A DNA stretch of 64,000 bases from Planctomycetota bacterium (GTDB lineage Bacteria; Planctomycetota; UBA1135). The stretch covers positions 1 to 64,000 of the forward strand of contig JAJFFB010000016.1 of NCBI GenBank assembly GCA_021776925.1, read 5' to 3'. The notes beneath the pieces were generated by a model, which saw only the letters and a program-made list of their open reading frames with translations, made no database searches and was not told the origin of the DNA. Made by a program: the position numbers and the translations under genes. Below, one piece after another: positions 8,389 through 15,911 of the stretch. The first letter of the stretch is position 1. Each line of letters opens with the position of its first letter.

Positions 8389-10794
8389 ATGTTTTGCCCC
8401 ACCGTGCGCACGTTTTTTCTGTCATTTCTCCTGCTGCTCGCCCTGGCCCTGGTCGGTTGCGGAGGTGGTGGTGGGGGTGATTCTTCGGCGCCTGCCGGTG
8501 GATCCTCCAACGACGGCAATCGCAATGAGCAAGGGGGGGACCAGGGCAACGGCCAGGGCGACGACGGCGAAGACGAAGGCAACGGCGATGAGGAGAATGG
8601 CGACGGAGAAGAAGAAAATGGCAACGCCGCCGGCAGCGTGCTGCAGTTCCGGCAAAGCGGTTCGTGGCTCGAAGTCGAGGTCGACAACAGCGGCGAGGTA
8701 AGCCTCAACCTGAGCCTCGAAGCTCCGGGCGGCACCACCCGCAGCCGCGCCCCGGCCGGGGTGCGCACCACGCTGTTCCTCGATGTTCCGGCCGGCGATG
8801 ACCCCTTGCAGGACGTGGCTGCCGACCTGCTCCTTAAAGCGCCTGATGGTGGCGTTCTGGACCGCCGCAGCCTCACCGTGCTGGAACCGGTCGCACTAGG
8901 CAGCGCACCGCTGCTGGCTCTCTCGCCGACCGCGCGTGATGACCTGATCCAGCGCTATCAGAACGACAACCGCACCGCCTACGCCCTCGGCCAGCAGGTG
9001 CTGCTGCCCGCCGACAACTATCTGGCCCAGCCGACCGCGGTACCCGAGCGCGGCGGCGCCTGGGCCGGATCCGGCGATGCCGACGGCCTGCTGATCACGC
9101 GCACCCACAAGGAACTCGCCGAAGTCTGCTTCAAGCTCGGCATCGCCTACGTGCTCAAGCAAGACGTCGCCTACGCCGAGGGTGTGCGCGACATGCTGCT
9201 GGAGTACGCGCGTCTTTACCCGACCTACAAACTGCACGACCGCTCCGGTGCCGAAGAAGGACAGCGCCTGCTCCCCGATGCTGCGCGCATGATGGCGCAG
9301 ACCCTGGACGAGGCGCGCTGCCTGATGGAATTCGCCCGCGCCCTCGACCTGATCCGCGGCTCTGGGGTGGTCGACGCAGCGCAACAGGAAGCCATCGCCA
9401 ACGATTTCCTGCGGCCGTCGGCGCAACTTCTGCGCGGACATGAAAAGGGCATCCACAACATTCAGTGCTGGCTCAACCTGGCGGCTTTTCTTGCCTTCCT
9501 CCAGGCCGATGACCTGGCCGCCGCCCGCGCCTGCGTAAGCGGCAAGAACGGCCTGGAACAGATCCTCGCCGAAGGAGTGGCCAGCGATGGCACCTGGGTC
9601 GAGGGCTCCTTCATGTACCACTATTTCGCCGGCGAGGCGCTGGTGCCGCTGGTGCGGGCACTGCAGGCCTGTGCGGTTCCGTGCGACACCTCTGCGCTGG
9701 AAAAGATGCTCGAGGCGCCCTTCGCCCTCGCCGCCCACGACGGCACTCTGCCGATGGTCAATGACGGGGTGCAGATCGGGTTGGGACAATCCGCCATCTC
9801 CCAGGCCAAGCTCTACGAACAAGGCGTCCGTATCTATTCCGGCGACCGTCTGGCCTGGCCCTTGCGTCGCTGGACCCGTGGCCAGGATTATCTGTCCCTG
9901 ATTTACGGCGGTGCCGTGTTGCCGCCGGATCCGCCCGCCGACCCGCCCCCCAGCATCGTGCTGCCCGACCTCGGCATGGCGATGGTGCGCACCGGGCCGG
10001 CTGCCTTTGAGTCCACCCTGGCGATTGATTACGGGCCGCACGGCGGCGACCACGGGCATCCGGACAAACTCAGCCTGCACGCCTGGCTGGGCGGGCGACC
10101 CGCCTTCGGCGAAGCGAGCACCAACCTCTACGGCGAGCGTCTGTACCAGGATTATTTCAAACGCAGCCTGGCGCATTCGACCGTGCTCCTCAACGGCCAG
10201 GACCAGAGGCCCGCCCGCGGCACTTTGCTGCGCTTTGACAGCACCGATCAGATCATCGAAGTGCGCTCCGATCAGGCCTATCTCGGCGCCACCTTGACGC
10301 GGCTCAGCCACCTGACCCCTGATGGTCACCTGATCGATCTATTCCTGGTCGAGGGCGCCGGCAGCGCCAGCGTCGATTATGTTCTTCACGGCTATGGCCA
10401 ACAGATCTCGACCTCGGCCCCGTTCCTCGATGCTGCAGACGCCGGTTATCAAGCCAATCCGGCCTACCGAGCTCTGCGCAAGGTCAAGGTTCTCGACACT
10501 GCCGACGACGTCGACATCCGTTTCAGCGACGCTTTCGGCAGCCATACGGTGCGCATCGCCGGCCTGCCGGGAACCCACCTGATTCTGGCCGAGGGTCCGT
10601 GGTTCCAGGTCGGCACCTACGCCCCGATGCTGATCGTGCGGCGCAGCGGTGCCCGCGCCCTGATCGGCGTCGCCGCGGTCGATGGCCCCAGTTTCCCCAG
10701 CGATTTCCTGCTGCAATGGGATCTGGCCAAGGCGGCGGTCCAGTACCAGTCCGCCGGACGCCTCGAGGGCCTGGAATTGGAGATCAGCCCATGA
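8389..10794 (+). CDS. Heparinase II/III-family polysaccharide lyase, lipoprotein (copy 1)
   Basis: 801 residues from the ATG at 8389, chosen because the product then opens with a lipoprotein signal peptide (LALALVGC, lipid-bearing C24). A very acidic Gly/Asp/Glu linker (about 30-80) leads into a small beta domain, then a helical toroid (about 150-530). The toroid has an HN pair in the HEKGIHNIQCWL motif (about 354) and a tyrosine in DGTWVEGSFMYHYF (about 400). A C-terminal beta-sandwich opens with DYGPHGGDHGHPDKL (about 550). In alginate/heparin lyases of this superfamily (PL12/15/17/21 types) these Asn/His, Tyr and His positions are catalytic or metal-binding. The substrate is unknown, likely a uronate-containing polysaccharide. 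It is the first gene of an operon and is coupled to copy 2 by ATGA. Confidence 0.82.
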   Translation: MFCPTVRTFFLSFLLLLALALVGCGGGGGGDSSAPAGGSSNDGNRNEQGGDQGNGQGDDGEDEGNGDEENGDGEEENGNAAGSVLQFRQSGSWLEVEVDNSGEVSLNLSLEAPGGTTRSRAPAGVRTTLFLDVPAGDDPLQDVAADLLLKAPDGGVLDRRSLTVLEPVALGSAPLLALSPTARDDLIQRYQNDNRTAYALGQQVLLPADNYLAQPTAVPERGGAWAGSGDADGLLITRTHKELAEVCFKLGIAYVLKQDVAYAEGVRDMLLEYARLYPTYKLHDRSGAEEGQRLLPDAARMMAQTLDEARCLMEFARALDLIRGSGVVDAAQQEAIANDFLRPSAQLLRGHEKGIHNIQCWLNLAAFLAFLQADDLAAARACVSGKNGLEQILAEGVASDGTWVEGSFMYHYFAGEALVPLVRALQACAVPCDTSALEKMLEAPFALAAHDGTLPMVNDGVQIGLGQSAISQAKLYEQGVRIYSGDRLAWPLRRWTRGQDYLSLIYGGAVLPPDPPADPPPSIVLPDLGMAMVRTGPAAFESTLAIDYGPHGGDHGHPDKLSLHAWLGGRPAFGEASTNLYGERLYQDYFKRSLAHSTVLLNGQDQRPARGTLLRFDSTDQIIEVRSDQAYLGATLTRLSHLTPDGHLIDLFLVEGAGSASVDYVLHGYGQQISTSAPFLDAADAGYQANPAYRALRKVKVLDTADDVDIRFSDAFGSHTVRIAGLPGTHLILAEGPWFQVGTYAPMLIVRRSGARALIGVAAVDGPSFPSDFLLQWDLAKAAVQYQSAGRLEGLELEISP

Positions 10795-13193
10795 GGCCGC
10801 GCAACCTCCTGTTCCTGGTCCTGGTCCTGGCGGGGATGGTTGTATGGCGGCCGTGGCAGCTCCCGGCAGACGGCGGTCTCGGCGCCGAATCCTCGGCCGG
10901 CGACACCGGTGGCAGCATCGAGGGCGGTGGCGGCAGTCGTGGATCGGGCGGCAGCAACGGCAGCAACGGCACCACGACTGGCGACGGCGGCATCCCCGAC
11001 GGTGGTCAGGCCGGCGGCTCCAGCGCGGGCAGCACTCTGCGTCAGACCCGTCAAGTGGGTTCCTGGTTGGAGGTCGAGGTCGACAACCGCGGCAGCGGCG
11101 CACTCGAAGTCAGCCTGGTTGCTCCCGGCGGCACCACCCGCGGACAGGCGTCCGCCGGGGTCGAATCCACCGTCCTGCTCGACGTCCTCGCTGGTTCCCA
11201 GCCGCTCGCCGAGGTCGCCGCCGAAGTGATCCTGCGCGCGGCCGACGGCAGCGTTGCCGACCGTCTCAAGATCCGCGTGCGCGAGCCGGTGGACCTGGGC
11301 AACGCGCCGCTGCTGGCACTCACCCCCAGCGCCGCCGATGAATTGCGCGCGCGCTACCAGGGCGATGGCCGGGTCAACTACGTGTTGCGCCACCAGGTTC
11401 TGGGTCCTGCAAGGGATTTCCTCCAGGCCCCTCTGGCCGTGCCTGAAATCGGCGGCGCCTGGAGCGGTGCCAGCAACGATGCAGACGGCCTGCGCGCCTC
11501 GCAAGAGCACTCGGCGCTGGCTGACATGAACTTCAAACTCGGGCTGGCCTTCGTGCTGACCAACAAACCCGAATATGCGGAAGGGGTGCGCGACATCCTG
11601 CTGCAATACGCCAGCCTCTATCCGACCTACCCGTTGCACGACCGCACCGGTGCGGTGGAGGGGCGGCTGCTGCCTGATGCCGCGCGCATGATGGCGCAGA
11701 CCCTCGACGAAGCGCGCTGTCTGCTCGATCACGCGCGTGCCTACGACTTGATCCGGGGCTCCGGAGTGGTCGACGCGCAGCAGGACGAGCGCATCACCGA
11801 GAGTTTCCTGCGGCCCTCGGCGCAATTGCTGCGCGGGCACGAAAAGGGCATCCACAACATCCAGTGCTGGCTCGATTCTGCGGCTTTCCTGGCCTTCGTC
11901 CAGGCCCGGGATCCGGTTGCCGCGAGCGCATGCATTTCAGGCAAGTACGGGCTTGATGAGCTGCTCAGCCAGGGCGTCGGCGCCGACGGCACGTGGCTCG
12001 AGGCCTCCTTCATGTACCACTTTTTTGCCGCCGAAGCGGTGGTGCCGATGGTGCGTGGCCTGCAGGCGCTCAACCTCCCCTTCGACGAGGCCAGCGTGCA
12101 ACGGATGACGGAGGCGCCGTATGCCCTGAGCGGCCCGGACGGCACTCTGCCGATGATCAACGATGGCGTGCAGATCGGCCTCGGCGGTACGGCGATGTCG
12201 CAGACCAGCTTCTATGAACAGGTCGCGGTGATGTTCGACAGCGAAGACGTCAGCCGGCCGCTGCGGCGCTGGGGACGCGGCCGCGATTATCTGACCGCGG
12301 TCTACGGCGGACCGATCTTCGCCCAGAATCCACCCGCCGATCCGCCGCCAGCGGTCAATCTGGCCGACCTCGGCGTGGCCATGCTGCGCGTCGGTCCGAC
12401 CGCCTACCAGTCTTCGGTAGCGGTTGATTACGGGCCGCACGGCGGCGACCACGGGCACCCGGACAAGCTCGGCATTCATGTCTGGCTGGGCGGGCGTCCG
12501 GCGATCGGCGAGGCCAGTACCAACCTCTACGGCACTGCGTTGTACCGCGACTACTACAAGCGCAGCCTGGCCCACTCCACCGTGGTGCAAAATGGCAGCG
12601 ACCAGAGCCCGGCCAGCGGCAGCCTGAAGCTCTTCGAAGCGGCTTCCGGCACCCTCGAAAGCGCCTCCAGCCAGGCGATCCCAGGTGCCCAGCTCGGGCG
12701 CCTGTGCCACCTGACTCCCGATGGATACCTGATCGATTTGTTCCGCGTACAGGGGGGGGGCGGCCAGTCGCTCGACTATGTGTTGCATCACTACGGCAAC
12801 CAGGTCAGTACCGCTGCGCCCTTCGTCGACTCCGCCGACGCCGGTTACCCCGGTGATTCCGCTTACGATTCGTTGCGCAAGGTCAAGATCCTGGACACCA
12901 GCGACGACGTCGACCTGACCTTTTCCGACAGCAGCGGTGCGCACACCGTACGCGTTTCCGGGGCTCCTGGCACGCGCCTGATCCTCGCCGAGGCGCCGTG
13001 GTTCGAAGCGGGCAGCTTTGCTCCGGTGCTGATTATCCGGCGCAGCGCCTCCACCACCCACTTCGGGATCGCCGCCGTCGATGGCACCACCTTCCCAGCC
13101 GACTTCCAACTGCAGTGGGACCTGGCCGCGGGCAGCGTCCATTACCAGTCTGCCGGGCGTCCCGAAGGACTCCAACTCAGCTTTGCTCCATGA
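10791..13193 (+). CDS. Heparinase II/III-family polysaccharide lyase, membrane-anchored (copy 2)
   Basis: 800 residues, collinear with the preceding gene throughout. Long identical stretches include LLPDAARMMAQTLDEARCL, LLRGHEKGIHNIQCWL and DYGPHGGDHGHPDKL, so this is a tandem duplicate. The catalytic-type HN pair, tyrosine (MYHFF segment) and metal-type histidine are all kept. The N-terminus differs: there is no lipobox cysteine but a hydrophobic segment ending in WRPW, then a Gly/Ser-rich linker in place of the acidic one. I infer an uncleaved inner-membrane anchor with the enzyme in the periplasm. Start (ATGA) and stop (ATGA) both overlap the neighbouring genes by 4 bases. Confidence 0.82.
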   Translation: MRPRNLLFLVLVLAGMVVWRPWQLPADGGLGAESSAGDTGGSIEGGGGSRGSGGSNGSNGTTTGDGGIPDGGQAGGSSAGSTLRQTRQVGSWLEVEVDNRGSGALEVSLVAPGGTTRGQASAGVESTVLLDVLAGSQPLAEVAAEVILRAADGSVADRLKIRVREPVDLGNAPLLALTPSAADELRARYQGDGRVNYVLRHQVLGPARDFLQAPLAVPEIGGAWSGASNDADGLRASQEHSALADMNFKLGLAFVLTNKPEYAEGVRDILLQYASLYPTYPLHDRTGAVEGRLLPDAARMMAQTLDEARCLLDHARAYDLIRGSGVVDAQQDERITESFLRPSAQLLRGHEKGIHNIQCWLDSAAFLAFVQARDPVAASACISGKYGLDELLSQGVGADGTWLEASFMYHFFAAEAVVPMVRGLQALNLPFDEASVQRMTEAPYALSGPDGTLPMINDGVQIGLGGTAMSQTSFYEQVAVMFDSEDVSRPLRRWGRGRDYLTAVYGGPIFAQNPPADPPPAVNLADLGVAMLRVGPTAYQSSVAVDYGPHGGDHGHPDKLGIHVWLGGRPAIGEASTNLYGTALYRDYYKRSLAHSTVVQNGSDQSPASGSLKLFEAASGTLESASSQAIPGAQLGRLCHLTPDGYLIDLFRVQGGGGQSLDYVLHHYGNQVSTAAPFVDSADAGYPGDSAYDSLRKVKILDTSDDVDLTFSDSSGAHTVRVSGAPGTRLILAEAPWFEAGSFAPVLIIRRSASTTHFGIAAVDGTTFPADFQLQWDLAAGSVHYQSAGRPEGLQLSFAP

Positions 13194-15373
13194 ATCGAAA
13201 CGCCTTCCTTTCCTTGCTCGTGCTCCTTGCGGCCGTCTTGGCGCTGCTGATCTGGCGGCCTTGGGCAGGCGGTGACGTCACCGACGACGGCGGCGGCGGA
13301 GACCCGGCCGCAGGGTTAGGGGCCGGCAACGAAGAGGAAGTGGTCGGTGGCGGCGACGGCCGCGGCCAGCAGAGGCGCCCGGGTGGGGCGCTGCAGCCGC
13401 AGACTGCAGGGGTCTTTCTCGCCGATGGCACGCGCGCACCGCACTTCCATCCGCCTGGGGGGGGGCCTGAAGTCCTCTACAGCAATGTCAAGACCTCCGG
13501 CTACTACCTGGTCGGCGACGCGCTGGAAGAATGGATCGATGAATTCCAGCTCGAAGATGACGGTGGACTGGCGCTGCACCAGCTCAACGGCATCGAATTC
13601 GCCTATTGTTCGGAACAGCCCGATCCGAGCCGCAATCAAGGCAATGCAACCTTGCGCATCTACGACGAGATGGTTGGCGGTCGTGCCCCGCGCGGCGACA
13701 TCCTCGCCGAGTACCAGTTGACCGGTCTGCCGCTGGGCGGCCCCGATGGCGAAGTGCGTTGCTGGAAGATCCGCCTCGACCTGGCCAGCGCCGGTTTCTG
13801 CGATCTGCCGATCTACGACGATGGCAGCGGGCTCGGCTTCGGCCTGAGTTTCGACAGCGACAAGACCGGCCCACTGCTGGCCAGCGGCGCCCCCGGCAAA
13901 CACCCGACCGCGGTCTCGCCGCAGGGTGCGGCGCTGTCGGTGTCCAAGGCCGATGCCGATTTTGCCCTGCGACTGTACGGGCCCGGGCGTGGCACCCACG
14001 TCTACGCGCCGCGTGACCCGGGGCCCGCCGACCACCTGGTGGTGCGGCGCCACACTACGGCTCAAGGCACGCACGAATTCCGCGTCATGCGGCCGCGCCG
14101 CGACCGCGACTACACCCTGCTGATTTCAGGCGCCCCTGACGAAACCTTCGCCGGCGAGGGTTCTCGCCTGATCGCGCCCGAAGCCCAGTTCCAGGACGGC
14201 GTCGTGCCGATGGCCAAGGGCGTGGTCGAACTCGAAGGCGACCTCGGCGGCAACGGCAACGTCTTCCTGCAGGTCGTCGAACACCAACCCGGTGCTTACC
14301 AGCCCGGCCTCGCCACCGCCTGGTCCCAGGGCTTGCTGCTGTACCCCTCGGCGCAGGACTTCCTCGCCGTGAAGCTGCCCGGCAACCCCGAGCGCCCCGG
14401 CGCCCGCCGCGGCGCCGCCGACGCTGGTGGCGACCCCGAGGCCGCCTACTGGTGGGCTTCCATCGGCGCCTCCGCCGACGCCGCCCTGGCCCCAGCCGAG
14501 CCAACCTCCGAATCGGTGGATCTGCTACTTGCCTTGCTCCAAGCCGATTCGCAAGGCACGCCTGAGCTCCAGGTCGCGGCGGTTCTCGCCCTGCTGTCGG
14601 CCGCACCGGCCAGCGCCGAGAACACCTGGCAATCCCAATTGCTGGCGCTGCGTGACCACAACGGCGTTTCGGTCCCGGTGCGCGCCGTTCTCGCCAGCCA
14701 GGCGCGCTCGCCCGAGGACGGGCAGGCCCTGGCCGCCTGGATCGGCCAGCCCGGCCTCGATCCGCTGCTGCGCCGCGCCGCCGCTCTCGGCCTGGCCAGG
14801 CTGACCGACCCCGAATCGGTGCGCGCGCGCGATGTCCTGCTGCCCACCCTGCAGGCATCCCCCGACCCCCTCGACCGCGGCACCGCGATGCTGGCCCAGG
14901 CGCTGAGCCTGTCCCAAGCCGACGCCACCGCCACCGACGCCTGGATCCAAGCCATGCTCGAGCGCCTGCGCCAAGGCGACACCCACGACCGCCACTGGGC
15001 CGCCGCCGCCCTCATCGAGGCCGGCCAAAACCCAGCCCAGCGCCCCAAACTGCTCCCCACCTGGAACCAATCCCTGCTCCCCCTCCACCATCGTGCCACC
15101 GACCCGCACCTGGTCGCCATCTGCGAACCGATTGGAGGCGGTCTGGTGCCGGCTCCAGGGATGAACAAACCGCACATTCCCGGAAGTCAGGAAGGCCCAC
15201 CCTTGGTGCTTGAACAGACCTTGACCAGCGCCGACACACCACCTGAAGACCAGCTCCGAGCCGTACTCGAATGGGGCAAGCAACAAGCCGGAACCGAGCG
15301 ATGGACATTAGTAGCAAGCCAATCCCGCGTCCCAGGTATTCCCTGGCCGCTGGAGGCGCTCTACTGGGATTAA
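13190..15373 (+). CDS. Membrane-anchored protein of unknown function with HEAT-like C-terminal half
   Basis: 727 residues, third gene of the lyase operon, starting at an ATGA overlap. I do not recognise the family. The N-terminus is one hydrophobic segment ending in WRPW, as in lyase copy 2, then a Gly/Asp-rich linker to about residue 65. Residues about 70-400 look beta-rich (for example SGYYLVGDALEEWIDEFQ and GLGFGLSFDSDKTGP). From about 400 the sequence is alpha-helical and Ala/Leu-rich with repeating short helices (LLALLQADSQGTPELQVAAVLALL and later), resembling HEAT-type repeats. No catalytic motif is evident. Co-translation with the lyases and the same anchor suggest a periplasmic partner, such as a binding or scaffold protein. 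Confidence 0.7.
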   Translation: MNRNAFLSLLVLLAAVLALLIWRPWAGGDVTDDGGGGDPAAGLGAGNEEEVVGGGDGRGQQRRPGGALQPQTAGVFLADGTRAPHFHPPGGGPEVLYSNVKTSGYYLVGDALEEWIDEFQLEDDGGLALHQLNGIEFAYCSEQPDPSRNQGNATLRIYDEMVGGRAPRGDILAEYQLTGLPLGGPDGEVRCWKIRLDLASAGFCDLPIYDDGSGLGFGLSFDSDKTGPLLASGAPGKHPTAVSPQGAALSVSKADADFALRLYGPGRGTHVYAPRDPGPADHLVVRRHTTAQGTHEFRVMRPRRDRDYTLLISGAPDETFAGEGSRLIAPEAQFQDGVVPMAKGVVELEGDLGGNGNVFLQVVEHQPGAYQPGLATAWSQGLLLYPSAQDFLAVKLPGNPERPGARRGAADAGGDPEAAYWWASIGASADAALAPAEPTSESVDLLLALLQADSQGTPELQVAAVLALLSAAPASAENTWQSQLLALRDHNGVSVPVRAVLASQARSPEDGQALAAWIGQPGLDPLLRRAAALGLARLTDPESVRARDVLLPTLQASPDPLDRGTAMLAQALSLSQADATATDAWIQAMLERLRQGDTHDRHWAAAALIEAGQNPAQRPKLLPTWNQSLLPLHHRATDPHLVAICEPIGGGLVPAPGMNKPHIPGSQEGPPLVLEQTLTSADTPPEDQLRAVLEWGKQQAGTERWTLVASQSRVPGIPWPLEALYWD

Positions 15374-15416
15374 TCCGGTCACGAGCTCTGTTTTTCTGCT
15401 TGCGGGTTTGGGGGAC

Positions 15417-15495
15417 GGCGCGTGGGTGGCGCCTTTGCCGCTAAAGCGGCGGCGCCGCGCCGCCGAAGTCGCGTCAAACGCCCCACCCACGCGCC
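15417..15495. repeat. Inverted repeat with 13-bp arms and an internal hairpin
   Basis: Bases 15417-15429 are exactly complementary to 15483-15495. The 53 bases between contain a second hairpin (GCCGC, loop TAAA, GCGGC) flanked by two copies of GGCGCC. The whole could fold as a branched rod about 79 bases long in either strand's RNA. No T-run follows, so simple intrinsic termination is unlikely. It could be an mRNA 3'-end stabiliser or a repetitive palindromic element. Confidence 0.6.
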
Positions 15496-15817
15496 TCGCC
15501 CCACGCCCTCTGCGACAAGGGGGCTTTTGTTGCGGAGTTCCATTCGGGTTCAGGCGGGGCGGCGGAAGGTGTCCCAGGCTTGCTTCGTCTGGCAAATGGA
15601 TTCATCTTGGTCCTGAGCGAGCCCGCGGAATTCAACGGCGCGGGCAGAGGCAAGAGGACGCTCCCTCAATGATCATGCGGGATAGGGGCCTCATGTCCTT
15701 GCTTTCCCACCCGCGCAGGATCTGAATCGAAATGAATGACGTATCCCAGGTGCAGCAAGGTCGGCGCGTGCGGACACCTGCATGACCCTTGAGGTATGGC
15801 TATGGCATGAGTGCTCT

Positions 15818-15891
15818 GCCCGGGTCGGCCCGCGTTGCCGCGACTTTTAGCGCCTTGGCGCGCCTTAGCGGCAACGCGGGCCGACCCGGGC
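15818..15891. repeat. Perfect 24-bp inverted repeat (REP-like palindrome)
   Basis: Bases 15818-15841 are perfectly complementary to 15868-15891, with a 26-base GC-rich loop. The arms are much longer than an ordinary terminator stem and no T-run follows on either side. It lies 21 bases after the stop of the caspase-like gene (minus strand) and between two convergent transcription units. A bidirectional 3'-end structure or a REP-type dispersed element would fit. No second copy was seen in this window. Confidence 0.65.
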
Positions 15892-15911
15892 TACCCAATC
15901 ACCCAAACCCA

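Larger units (their letters stand above)
15374..15911. other. 538-base intergenic region with two long inverted repeats
   Basis: This gap between the lyase operon and the convergent caspase-like gene holds no supportable coding sequence; its short open frames lack start context and look like GC-rich noise. Its notable content is two inverted repeats, listed separately. No stem followed by a T-run, no tRNA-like fold and no clear promoter was seen. Confidence 0.7.

Noticed and set aside
10617-13175. Long antisense frames inside the lyase genes
   Set aside because: They mirror the codon structure of the plus-strand lyases, have no start context and no recognisable domains.
15408-15725. Small proteins encoded in the 15374-15911 gap
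   Set aside because: The frames are Arg/Pro/Ala-rich, overlap inverted repeats and lack ribosome-binding context.
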